A DNA stretch of 64,000 bases from Bacillota bacterium (GTDB taxonomy: Bacteria; Bacillota; UBA4882; UBA8346): assembly GCA_023392595.1 (NCBI GenBank), contig JAEVYU010000034.1, forward strand, positions 147,024 through 211,023, given 5' to 3'. Below the pieces are notes generated by a model. The model saw only the letters and a program-made list of their open reading frames with translations, was not told the DNA's origin and searched no databases. Positions 9,767 through 17,438 of this stretch are shown here, piece by piece (within the stretch, counting starts at the first letter, position 1; every line of letters starts with the position of its first letter). The position numbers and the translations under genes were made by a program.

Positions 9767-10498
9767 CTAAAGGCACCGGGAAGCAGTCTTATGCCCCAAA
9801 TATGCCTCCTTTACCTGGTCGTTGGCAAGTAATTCTTTCCCGGTACCCTTTAAAGTGATTCGCCCGGTCTCCATTACATAGCCGACATCGGCAATATGCA
9901 AGGCGGCATTGGCATTTTGCTCGATCAAAAGGATGGTCACACCTTGTTTATGAATTTCCTGAATGATTGCAAAAATGTCCTTCACAATAAGCGGCGCCAA
10001 ACCCAGGGAAGGTTCGTCCATCATCAACAGTTTCGGTCTGGACAGCAAAGCCCGCCCCACAGCCAGCATTTGTTGTTCCCCGCCGGAAAGGGTCCCCGCC
10101 GACTGCCAGGAACGTTCTTTTAAAATCGGAAAAAGGCTGTATACCCATTCAATATCCGACTGAATCCCTTTTTCATCGGTCCGGGTAAAAGCCCCGATTT
10201 TTAAATTTTCAAGCACCGATAAATTGGAAAACACCCTGCGCCCTTCGGGAACCAATGTAATCCCGCTGGGAGCCAGCCGATGGGTTTTAATTTTTAACAA
10301 ATCTTGATCGTTGTAAGTGATGGAACCGCTCACCGGCTTAACCAGACCGACAACCGAACGTAAAGTAGTACTCTTGCCGGCGCCGTTAGCCCCCACCAAG
10401 GTGACGATCTTACCCTCTTCCACTTCGAGGCTGATATCCTTTAACGCCTCAATGCCGCCGTAAGAAACCACCAAATTTTCAATTTTAAGCACTTTCAT
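9767..10498 (-). CDS. livF: branched-chain amino-acid-type ABC transporter, ATP-binding protein LivF
   Basis: Cytoplasmic ATPase of 243 residues. Walker A GANGAGKST, signature LSGGEQQML and Walker B LLMMDEPSLGLAP are all intact. ATG at 10498 is preferred over an in-frame TTG at 10519: the family starts at KVLKIENLVVSYGG and a G-rich site precedes the ATG. The start overlaps the end of livG by 14 bases, which indicates coupled translation. It is the last gene of livKHMGF; the true substrate could be an amino acid, urea or an amide. Terminator-like hairpin follows at 9678. Confidence 0.92.
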   Translation of the reverse strand: MKVLKIENLVVSYGGIEALKDISLEVEEGKIVTLVGANGAGKSTTLRSVVGLVKPVSGSITYNDQDLLKIKTHRLAPSGITLVPEGRRVFSNLSVLENLKIGAFTRTDEKGIQSDIEWVYSLFPILKERSWQSAGTLSGGEQQMLAVGRALLSRPKLLMMDEPSLGLAPLIVKDIFAIIQEIHKQGVTILLIEQNANAALHIADVGYVMETGRITLKGTGKELLANDQVKEAYLGHKTASRCL

Positions 10499-11255
10499 CC
10501 ACCCCCAAATAAGCCTCAATTACTTTTGGATCATTTTGTACCTCTGAAGGGGTGCCGTTGGCAATTAGAACGCCATAATCCAGTACCGAAACTCTCTGGG
10601 AAATACCCATGACCACATCCATATGGTGCTCAATCAATAAAATGGTGAGATCATATTCTGCGCGGATTTCTTTAATGAAGTCGGTTAAATCCACTGCTTC
10701 TTTCGGATTCATTCCGGCGGCCGGTTCATCCAGCAGCAACAGTTTAGGTTTGGTTGCCAAGGCCCTGGCAATTTCCAATCTGCGCTGCAACCCATAAGGT
10801 AAAGAACTGGCTTTGTCGCTTTGATACTCCAACAATCCGACTCTTTCCAACAAGGCAAGGGATTCGCGGCGCATTTCTTTTTCTTCCTTACGGTACCTGG
10901 GCAGCTTTAAGACAGCTTCAAAATAGCCGGAATCCAGATGAACATGGCAGCCGATTAACACGTTGTCCAGTACGCTCAAATCTTTAAAAAGCCTAATATT
11001 TTGAAAGGTTCTGGCGATCCCAAGTTTCGTAATCAAATCGGGTCTCATACCGGCCACTTCCTGATCCATAAAAACGATTTGGCCCCGGGTCGGCTTATAA
11101 ACACCGGTAATCATATTGAAGACAGTCGTCTTGCCGGCGCCGTTGGGTCCAATCAATCCGACAATCTCCCCGGCCGCCAACTGCAAGTTGAAATCCCTGA
11201 CCGCCGTTAAACCTCCAAATTGCATTGTAATCGCTTTCATATCCAAAACATTCAT
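10485..11255 (-). CDS. livG: branched-chain amino-acid-type ABC transporter, ATP-binding protein LivG
   Basis: Cytoplasmic ATPase of 256 residues with Walker A GPNGAGKTT, signature LPYGLQRRL (the LivG variant of LSGGQ) and Walker B LLLLDEPAAGMNP. The LivG-specific C-terminus (LLIEHHMDVVMGISQRVSVL, then NGTPSEVQ) is present. ATG 11255 has an AGGAGGT site eight bases upstream and shares one base with the livM stop (TGATG). A TTG three bases upstream is less likely. Confidence 0.93.
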   Translation of the reverse strand: MNVLDMKAITMQFGGLTAVRDFNLQLAAGEIVGLIGPNGAGKTTVFNMITGVYKPTRGQIVFMDQEVAGMRPDLITKLGIARTFQNIRLFKDLSVLDNVLIGCHVHLDSGYFEAVLKLPRYRKEEKEMRRESLALLERVGLLEYQSDKASSLPYGLQRRLEIARALATKPKLLLLDEPAAGMNPKEAVDLTDFIKEIRAEYDLTILLIEHHMDVVMGISQRVSVLDYGVLIANGTPSEVQNDPKVIEAYLGVDESA

Positions 11256-12328
11256 CAACGGTTACCTCCTTTGGCTAGAGGCTTTTTCCTGGTGAAAGGC
11301 TTAAGCCAGAAATCTTTGTTCAGCACGGCATTCCAACTGAATTCGTTGGTGCCCATCAAACCGTGCCGATAAAAGAGGACCACTACCATTAACAGAGCCG
11401 AAAAAACCACCGCCCTGAGACCAACTTTACCATTAAGGATGACAAATCCCAGATCCATCGACTCATCCAAAAATCTCAGGACTTCGTTGCCAATGGTCAC
11501 GATGAATGAAGCAATAATCGAACCGGTGAGACTGCCCATTCCTCCGAGGACTACAATCAATAAAATATTAAAAGTAAAGATAAAATTGAACATCTTGGGA
11601 TCAATCGTTCCAAGCAAATTTCCCAGTAATCCGCCGCCGATACCGGCAAAAAAAGCACCGGTTGCAAAGGAAATGGTTTTATGTTTAAAGAGGTTAATCC
11701 CCATGCTCTCCGCGGCGATCTCATCTTCGCGGATCGCTTTTAAGGCCCTGCCGTAACTGCTATTAATCAAGGAAACAAGGACCACCAATGTAAAGGCAGC
11801 CATTCCAAAACTCCACCACAAGTTGGTCACTGCCGGAATGCCCTTTAAACCCAGAGCTCCATTGGTAATACTTTGGGTATTGGTAAAAACCACCCGGATG
11901 ATCTCGCCAAACCCCAATGTAGCAATGGCAAGATAATCACCCTTAAGCCGCAGGGTCGGAGCGCCAATCAAATAAGCAACAAATGCAGCCAAGATTCCGC
12001 CGATTATCAATGCGATGGGAAAAGGCATCTGTAAAGTATCCAATGGTTTTATCAAAGGAGCCATATAAAAGATCTGTTCTTTGGTAGCCTGCGACATGGT
12101 CAAAAGGGCCGTAGCATAAGCGCCTACCGCCATAAATCCGGCATGTCCCAATGAAAAAAGCCCGGTGAATCCGTTAATCAGGTTCAAGCTCAATCCCAGA
12201 ATGGCATAAATGGCGCAGACATTTAAAATCCGCACAACATACATATCAAGATTTTTTTGAGCGTAAAACAAAAAAACAATCAGCAACAATACCGCAATAA
12301 GGGTTAAAATTGCATTTCTCCGTTTCAT
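11255..12328 (-). CDS. livM: branched-chain amino-acid-type ABC transporter permease LivM
   Basis: Inner-membrane permease of 357 residues with eight or more hydrophobic segments. Family motifs are present: LGLSLNLINGFTGLFSLGHAGFMAVGAYA, in three readable parts, then TLGFGEIIRV and the ATPase-contact loop RALKAIREDEIAAESMGIN. It starts one base after the livH stop and ends overlapping livG, so the permeases and ATPases should be translated together. The basic C-terminal tail (FTRKKPLAKGGNR) faces the cytoplasm. Confidence 0.92.
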   Translation of the reverse strand: MKRRNAILTLIAVLLLIVFLFYAQKNLDMYVVRILNVCAIYAILGLSLNLINGFTGLFSLGHAGFMAVGAYATALLTMSQATKEQIFYMAPLIKPLDTLQMPFPIALIIGGILAAFVAYLIGAPTLRLKGDYLAIATLGFGEIIRVVFTNTQSITNGALGLKGIPAVTNLWWSFGMAAFTLVVLVSLINSSYGRALKAIREDEIAAESMGINLFKHKTISFATGAFFAGIGGGLLGNLLGTIDPKMFNFIFTFNILLIVVLGGMGSLTGSIIASFIVTIGNEVLRFLDESMDLGFVILNGKVGLRAVVFSALLMVVVLFYRHGLMGTNEFSWNAVLNKDFWLKPFTRKKPLAKGGNR

Positions 12329-12329
12329 T

Positions 12330-13226
12330 TCACACCTTCTCCGCGATTATTTCGCCCATAATTCCGGTAGGTTTATACAGTAAAATCACTATCAGCAAGA
12401 TAAAAGCGAGGGCATCGCGATAACCGGTCAAATCCGGCAGAAAGGCAATCAACATGATTTCACCAATACCCAGGAGAAAGCCGCCGATAACTGCTCCCTT
12501 GATATCGCCGATACCCCCGATAACCGCGGCGATGAAGCACTTAAGTCCGGGAATAACTCCCATCAAAGGGGCGATCTGGGGATACTTCATGCCCCACATA
12601 ATCCCGCCAACCGCAGCCAGGGCCGAACCAATACCAAAAGTAAGAGAGATCGTGCGATTCACATTCACTCCCATCAGACGCGCTGTTTCGTGATCTTTGG
12701 ATACGGCCCGCATGGCCATACCTGTTTTGGTCTTATTGATTAAATACAACAGGATAATGAGACAGCCAATTGTAACAACCGGTATATAAAAGGTGACTTT
12801 TTGGATGGCGATAGTTCCAATTTGGATGACGCTTGTAAATGCATCGGGCGCCGGGAACGGCTTGGGGACGCCTCCGAAAAGTACAATCGCCAAATTTTCC
12901 AATAGAAATGAAGCGCCGATGGCTGAAATTAATATTGAAATCTTCGGAGCATCCCGAAGTGGCCGGTAAGCTGAAGCTTCAACCAATACGCCCAAAATGG
13001 CGGTCAAAACAATTACCAGCGGAAATGAGATATACCAGGGCATTCCAAAGGTAACGCCCCCAAAAAATGCAAAATAAGTGGCCATCATAAAAATATCGCC
13101 ATGGGCGAAATTGATTAAACGCAGGATACCGTAAACCATGGTATATCCTATAGCAATCAAGGCATATAAACTCCCCATGGAAATTCCATTGGCTAAATGT
13201 TGCAAAAAAAGATCAAGAGTCATCAT
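12330..13226 (-). CDS. livH: branched-chain amino-acid-type ABC transporter permease LivH
   Basis: Inner-membrane permease of about 298 residues, starting MMTLDLFLQHLANGISMGSL. A longer frame up to 13289 exists but would add residues unlike the family and cross the stem-loop region. GGTGGTG precedes ATG 13226/13223. Motifs LINFAHGDIFM, AMRAVSKDHETARLMGVN (the cytoplasmic coupling loop) and VIGGIGDIKGAVIGG are typical. It is separated from livK by a strong hairpin, so it may be made in lower amounts than the binding protein. Confidence 0.92.
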   Translation of the reverse strand: MMTLDLFLQHLANGISMGSLYALIAIGYTMVYGILRLINFAHGDIFMMATYFAFFGGVTFGMPWYISFPLVIVLTAILGVLVEASAYRPLRDAPKISILISAIGASFLLENLAIVLFGGVPKPFPAPDAFTSVIQIGTIAIQKVTFYIPVVTIGCLIILLYLINKTKTGMAMRAVSKDHETARLMGVNVNRTISLTFGIGSALAAVGGIMWGMKYPQIAPLMGVIPGLKCFIAAVIGGIGDIKGAVIGGFLLGIGEIMLIAFLPDLTGYRDALAFILLIVILLYKPTGIMGEIIAEKV

Positions 13227-13291
13227 AACACCACCGTAAATAAAAATTCCGTTATCCGATCCAAAATAGTTCGTGCTGCTTTCGGGCATTT

Positions 13292-13325
13292 AAATACGCT
13301 TCCTCCTCACGAAGGAAGCGTATTT
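13292..13325 (-). terminator. intercistronic stem-loop between livK and livH
   Basis: Perfect 13-bp inverted repeat, AAATACGCTTCCT (13292-13304) and its complement (13313-13325), with an 8-base loop, directly after the livK stop. On the minus strand the stem ends in A/T pairs without a long U tail, which fits partial termination or 3'-end protection of the binding-protein mRNA. Confidence 0.75.
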
Positions 13326-13338
13326 GAGAGCAATACAA

Positions 13339-14481
13339 TTACTTGGGTTGAATGGTATCCATATAAACGAATTTGCCGTTCTTCACAGTTTTAATCACTG
13401 CGCTCTTCACTGCATTGCGATTTTCATCAAAGGTAATGGTACCGGCGGCGCCCGGGAAATTCTTGGTGGCGTTGATCGCATTGCGGAGTTTGGGACCTTC
13501 AGTGGTTTTAGCGCGGGCAATAGCGGCGCGGATAACCAAATAGGCATCATATCCAAGGGCGGTCACTGCAGCCGGGTCTTTATCTTTGTTGGCCTTGCGG
13601 TAAGCATCAAGAAATACCTTGGATTCACTGGTAATGGGTTTTTCAGTTGCAAAGAAGGTAGAGAAAACTATGCCTTCGACATCTTTTTTACCGATATCAA
13701 GGAATTCCTGTGTTTCCCAGGTATCGCCACCGATAATCGGGCAGGTGATGCCCAGCTTTCTGGCTTGGCTGATAACCAAAGCCGATTCGGTAAAGTTACC
13801 GGGGGCAAAAATCACTTCCGGATTTTTGGCCTTAATATTGGTTAATTGGGCGGAGAAATCCTGATCTCCGGTATTGTAATTGGCAACCGCAACAATACAA
13901 TTGTTATCTTTGGTCAGCTTTTTAAAGTTTTGAGTAAAGAAACTGGCTAAACCGACAGCATAGTCATTGGAAACCTCTTGAACAATCGCTGCTTTTTTGG
14001 CTTTTAACTTGCTAAAAGCATAATTGGCCATTACAGTGCCTTGAAATGGATCAATAAAACAGACCCGGAAATAATAAGGATTATCCTGGGTTACCAAAGG
14101 ATTGGTACAGGATGCGCCGACTGCGGGAACTTTGGCATTTTTTACGATATCCCCGGCGGCCATTGAAAGCGAACTGCCCCAACTTCCAATGATCGCAGCG
14201 ACTTTGTCTTTTTCGACCAGTCTTGCGGCGGCAGTAGCGGCCTCTACCTTGTCCGACTTGTTGTCGGCAATCACCAGCTCGATTTTTTTGCCTAACACAG
14301 TAGGATAGAGTTGGTTGGCAAGTTTAACTCCCTCAACCTCTAATTCTCCTCCAGCCGCATTGGCGCCCGTCATTGGCTCAAAAACACCAATTTTAATGGT
14401 ATTGCTTGCAGCTCCTGATACGCTTGCAAATACCGGAATCAATAAAACGAGAGCTAACAATAAACACAAACCACGTTTCAT
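13339..14481 (-). CDS. livK: branched-chain amino-acid-type ABC transporter, periplasmic binding protein
   Basis: Exported binding protein of 380 residues, type I periplasmic fold (Peripla_BP_6). Signal peptide MKRGLCLLLALVLLIPVFA; no lipobox cysteine follows, so in a diderm cell it would be free in the periplasm. The mature protein starts NTIKIGVFEPMTGANAAGG and has the family segments IGSWGSSLSMAAGDI, CTNPLVTQDNPYYFRVCF and LGYDAYLVIRAAIARA. ATG 14481 follows a GGGGGA site. It is the first gene of the liv operon, and a palindrome lies in its leader at 14509-14531. Confidence 0.92.
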   Translation of the reverse strand: MKRGLCLLLALVLLIPVFASVSGAASNTIKIGVFEPMTGANAAGGELEVEGVKLANQLYPTVLGKKIELVIADNKSDKVEAATAAARLVEKDKVAAIIGSWGSSLSMAAGDIVKNAKVPAVGASCTNPLVTQDNPYYFRVCFIDPFQGTVMANYAFSKLKAKKAAIVQEVSNDYAVGLASFFTQNFKKLTKDNNCIVAVANYNTGDQDFSAQLTNIKAKNPEVIFAPGNFTESALVISQARKLGITCPIIGGDTWETQEFLDIGKKDVEGIVFSTFFATEKPITSESKVFLDAYRKANKDKDPAAVTALGYDAYLVIRAAIARAKTTEGPKLRNAINATKNFPGAAGTITFDENRNAVKSAVIKTVKNGKFVYMDTIQPK

Positions 14482-14508
14482 TAAATTGATTTCCCCCTTC
14501 TTTTATAT

Positions 14509-14531
14509 TTTGGGTTTAAAATAAACCCAAA
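14509..14531. promoter_or_regulatory. palindrome in the livK leader, possible operator
   Basis: Perfect 10-bp arms TTTGGGTTTA and TAAACCCAAA with a 3-base centre, 28 bases upstream of the livK start. Position and symmetry fit a repressor site or a leader hairpin. No regulator gene lies next to it. Confidence 0.4.
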
Positions 14532-14764
14532 TAAACTTGTTTCATTCGTGAAGTGATTCGCCAAGGATTCACACAAACCTGCCAAAAGCTTCACATAAAG
14601 TTAAAAATTTCTATAAAATTTCGCCGTCCTCAATTTTAGTCCTGCCTCAAACTGAAGAAAAACCAAGAAATACCAACACTTGGAAGAATAAGAAATTATA
14701 AAAAAATTCAAAATCTGTCCTTGGGGTTTCCTAAACGGAGATGGGAAAATTAAGAGGATTTCTG

Positions 14765-15721
14765 TCAATAATTTATCAAAGAAGCGGCTGCTTGTTCCTG
14801 GGTCAAATCAGGTTCGAAATAAGGCACTACCAGATTGATCCCCCCTGGGATGACCTTAAAAACCGCTTCCTTTCCTTGAATGATCTCTCCATCAATATTC
14901 AGGGCAATCTTCTGATCACAAACTACTTTCACTTCACCGGCTTTATAAAATGAAACTCCAGGTAACCCACGATGTTTGCCTTTAACATATTTATGGAGCG
15001 TGGTGAGAATCTCCAAAAAGGTTTTTTCACGAATCAAGCAAATATCCAAGAGTCCATCATCAATTCTGGCATCAGGAGCGGGCAGGATTCCGCCGCCGTA
15101 ATATTTTCCGTTAGCAATCGCCAACAAAAGGCACCGGGCATCAATGGTTTGATCATCGACCGTCACAACCATATGAAGATTTTTATAATGGAACACCGTC
15201 AGCAGGATACCGGCAAAATAGCTCAAAGCGGCAGGGATCCAGGAAAGCTTTTTAATGGCTTGGGCATGAAAAACCACTTCGGCATCAAATCCAAAGGAAG
15301 CGATATTCGCAAAATACCGTCCGTTCACAACAGCGATGTCAATGGGCTCCGTAGCGCCATTTACAGAATAGGAAAGCAGGTCGTGAAAAGATTCCCCATG
15401 GGGGATGGATTTGAAAAAGTCATTTCCCGAACCGGATGGAATAACGGCCAAACTGCAATAGGCGCTGTTGCCGCTCTGAATGATACCATTGACAATTTCA
15501 TTGAGGGTACCGTCCCCGCCCACTGAATAAATCCGCAACTCATGATGTTGCCGGGCTTTGCCGGCATATCGGCGGACGATGTCCGTTGCATGGCCTGAAT
15601 ACTCGGAAAGTTCAATAATGTACTCATGACCGCATTCTGCAAAATAGCTCCGGATTTCCGGGATCAGTTTCAACGGTTGACCTTTCCCGGCCACGGGATT
15701 CAATACAAAGAGATGTTTCAA
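14765..15721 (-). CDS. diacylglycerol kinase-family lipid kinase (YegS/DagK/BmrU type)
   Basis: Soluble or membrane-associated lipid kinase of 318 residues. N-terminal catalytic domain has NPVAGKG, SVGGDGTLNEIVNG (nucleotide-binding loop) and IPSGSGNDFFKS; the C-terminal beta-sandwich has YGGGILPAPDARIDDGLLDI and LNIDGE. The start codon is TTG at 15721 with GGGGA eight bases upstream. It follows the glycerol-1-phosphate dehydrogenase gene by 63 bases on the same strand, so the two may share a role in lipid synthesis. The exact lipid acceptor cannot be told from sequence. Confidence 0.88.
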   Translation of the reverse strand: MKHLFVLNPVAGKGQPLKLIPEIRSYFAECGHEYIIELSEYSGHATDIVRRYAGKARQHHELRIYSVGGDGTLNEIVNGIIQSGNSAYCSLAVIPSGSGNDFFKSIPHGESFHDLLSYSVNGATEPIDIAVVNGRYFANIASFGFDAEVVFHAQAIKKLSWIPAALSYFAGILLTVFHYKNLHMVVTVDDQTIDARCLLLAIANGKYYGGGILPAPDARIDDGLLDICLIREKTFLEILTTLHKYVKGKHRGLPGVSFYKAGEVKVVCDQKIALNIDGEIIQGKEAVFKVIPGGINLVVPYFEPDLTQEQAAASLINY

Positions 15722-15784
15722 GTCTATATTCCCCTATTTACTCAGTATGGAAGCATCTTTTGGGCAGAATGCCTCGAACCCGTT

Positions 15785-16849
15785 TTATCTCAAAATATCA
15801 GCCAGGATTTCATCTTCCCGTAAAAGCTTTTTGGCGGCTATCCGGTTTTCTTCCCTATGGATGCAGGTGAGACGGTCCGGTTTCACGGTCGGAGCAATAT
15901 CAATCGCTTTTTCAAAGTCGCCGGCTCGCAATTGCAAGCCTTTGACATGGGCAAAAAAGCCGGTTTCCGTTAAAAATTTGGTGACTCTGGCATCCCGGTG
16001 GTTTTGCACCCTGCTCATGATATAGGTGGCGACTCCGACCTGGATACCGTGCAATGCCGGTTTTTCCAGCAAAGAATCCAGCCCGTGGGATATCAAATGT
16101 TCACTGCCGCTGGCCGGAGCGCTGTTACCGGCAATTTCCATGGCAATTCCGCTCATAATAAGCGAATCCACCAGCTCTTTCAAAAAAAACTCATCGCGGA
16201 TATTCATTTGAATATCCATCCGTACGATGCTGTTGACCGATTTTTTCCCGATCATCACCGCAAAATCGTTGACCGTGCCCCTGCCGTTTTTTTCTTCAAA
16301 CTCCCAATCATAGATGGCGGTGATTTTGGAAACCAAATCTCCGATACCCGAATATATCAGATTCTCCGGCGAGCTTTTAATGATGTCGATATCCACAACG
16401 ATTCCGTAAGGCATTTTCGCCGGGACGGATTTGCGGCGGCCGGCGATAAATAGAGAACATCCCGAACTGGAAAAGCCGTCATTGGAGATGGAGGTGGGAA
16501 TACTGATAAAGGGCATGTTATTCAAAAAAGCGACATATTTCGCCATATCAAGTACTTTTCCGCCTCCAACCCCAATAACCGCCTGGGTTTTGGCAGGTAT
16601 GGCAAAGGCAAAATTCGCCAGATTCTCGATTTGGTTATCATCCTGTTCATAAATTTGCAAAATTTGAATGCCGGATTTTTTTAGGGACCCGACAACGGCT
16701 TCTCCGAACAGGGAAAAGATACCGGCTCCGAAACATACGATCACGTTGTTCAGAGCGTTCTTGGCAATCAGGGCGCCGATATTTTCGATATTTCCATTCC
16801 CCACATCCAGAATGGTGGGAATGGAAATCCGGCTGGTACTGGTTTTCAT
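15785..16849 (-). CDS. egsA: sn-glycerol-1-phosphate dehydrogenase, AraM/EgsA family
   Basis: Cytoplasmic NAD(P)H enzyme of 354 residues, reducing dihydroxyacetone phosphate to sn-glycerol 1-phosphate. Motifs: VIGVGGGKVLDMAKYVAF (dinucleotide binding), ISIPTSISNDGFSSSGCSL, SGIGDLVSKITAIYDWE, and metal ligands expected from GSEHLISHGLD and the later HGIQVGVATY histidine. In Bacillus subtilis AraM is encoded within the arabinose operon next to araNPQ and abfA, matching this neighbourhood. The product, glycerol 1-phosphate, is the archaeal-type lipid backbone; in B. subtilis it feeds heptaprenylglyceryl phosphate synthesis. No PcrB homologue is in the window. Confidence 0.9.
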   Translation of the reverse strand: MKTSTSRISIPTILDVGNGNIENIGALIAKNALNNVIVCFGAGIFSLFGEAVVGSLKKSGIQILQIYEQDDNQIENLANFAFAIPAKTQAVIGVGGGKVLDMAKYVAFLNNMPFISIPTSISNDGFSSSGCSLFIAGRRKSVPAKMPYGIVVDIDIIKSSPENLIYSGIGDLVSKITAIYDWEFEEKNGRGTVNDFAVMIGKKSVNSIVRMDIQMNIRDEFFLKELVDSLIMSGIAMEIAGNSAPASGSEHLISHGLDSLLEKPALHGIQVGVATYIMSRVQNHRDARVTKFLTETGFFAHVKGLQLRAGDFEKAIDIAPTVKPDRLTCIHREENRIAAKKLLREDEILADILR

Positions 16850-16871
16850 ATGTTCTTACTCCGATTCGTGG

Positions 16872-17198
16872 TTATTTCAAAAAGAAAACTTCCCGCAGCG
16901 GTTGAATTGGCTCCGCTTCATTAAAATCGAATGAACCTTCAACCATCTTGGATGTAATAGCGTTCCAACGGTTACAGGCGTCGCTTTGGGCGATATATGC
17001 AAAGGCCGCCTGAACATCGTCACATTCAAAACAATAAAAAAATTGATTCCCTTGCTGGAATATGGAATAATTTCGAATCCCCGCCCGGCTGTGTTCTTCC
17101 AGGACTTCAGGCCAGGGATTCAAATGCATTTTCACATATTCATCCAGGGCTTCCGGCTTTACTTTCCAGGTCCAGGCATATTTGTTACTATGAATCAT
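16872..17198 (-). CDS. rhaM: L-rhamnose mutarotase family protein (RhaM/DUF718)
   Basis: Small cytoplasmic protein of 108 residues. The whole length matches the mutarotase family: KYAWTWKVKPEALDEYVKMH, the WPEVLEEHSRAGIRNYSIF segment with the histidine position of the active site, FYCFECDD and a tryptophan-containing helix (SDACNRWNAI). ATG 17198 is chosen over GTG 17207 because GAGGTGG is five bases before the ATG. The family interconverts sugar anomers, and the context of arabinoside and GH2 genes suggests a role in pentose or rhamnose-containing glycan use. It is 22 bases upstream of egsA. Confidence 0.88.
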   Translation of the reverse strand: MIHSNKYAWTWKVKPEALDEYVKMHLNPWPEVLEEHSRAGIRNYSIFQQGNQFFYCFECDDVQAAFAYIAQSDACNRWNAITSKMVEGSFDFNEAEPIQPLREVFFLK

Positions 17199-17316
17199 CG
17201 CTCCCACCTCTGATTAATGAATAACCGAATGGTTGAGAACCCACCTTGAAATATATGTCCATTTTACCATATTATCGTTGACTGTTGGGAAGAATTTTGA
17301 CCCAGGAACGAACTGG

Positions 17317-17430
17317 GAGGCTGTCTCAAAAATGAATTGAAAGCAATCAAAAATACTCTGCCGTTACATTCTACCGTTTATTTCAATATCCCATATTTCT
17401 TGATCGTTTCATTTCCTTTAAAGACAGCCC
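17317..17430. repeat. MITE-like intergenic element, copy 1
   Basis: About 114 bp, opening GAGGCTGTCTCAAAAATGAA and ending AAAGACAGCCC, so the ends are imperfect inverted repeats. The same left end and similar size occur at 40168-40285. It carries no ORF. It lies between the GH2 stop and the rhamnose mutarotase gene and may act as a hairpin terminator. Confidence 0.55.
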
Positions 17431-17438
17431 GGGGGGGT

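Noticed and set aside
14972..15526. 184-codon plus-strand ORF
   Set aside because: Antisense shadow of the lipid kinase gene; no domain or start signal.
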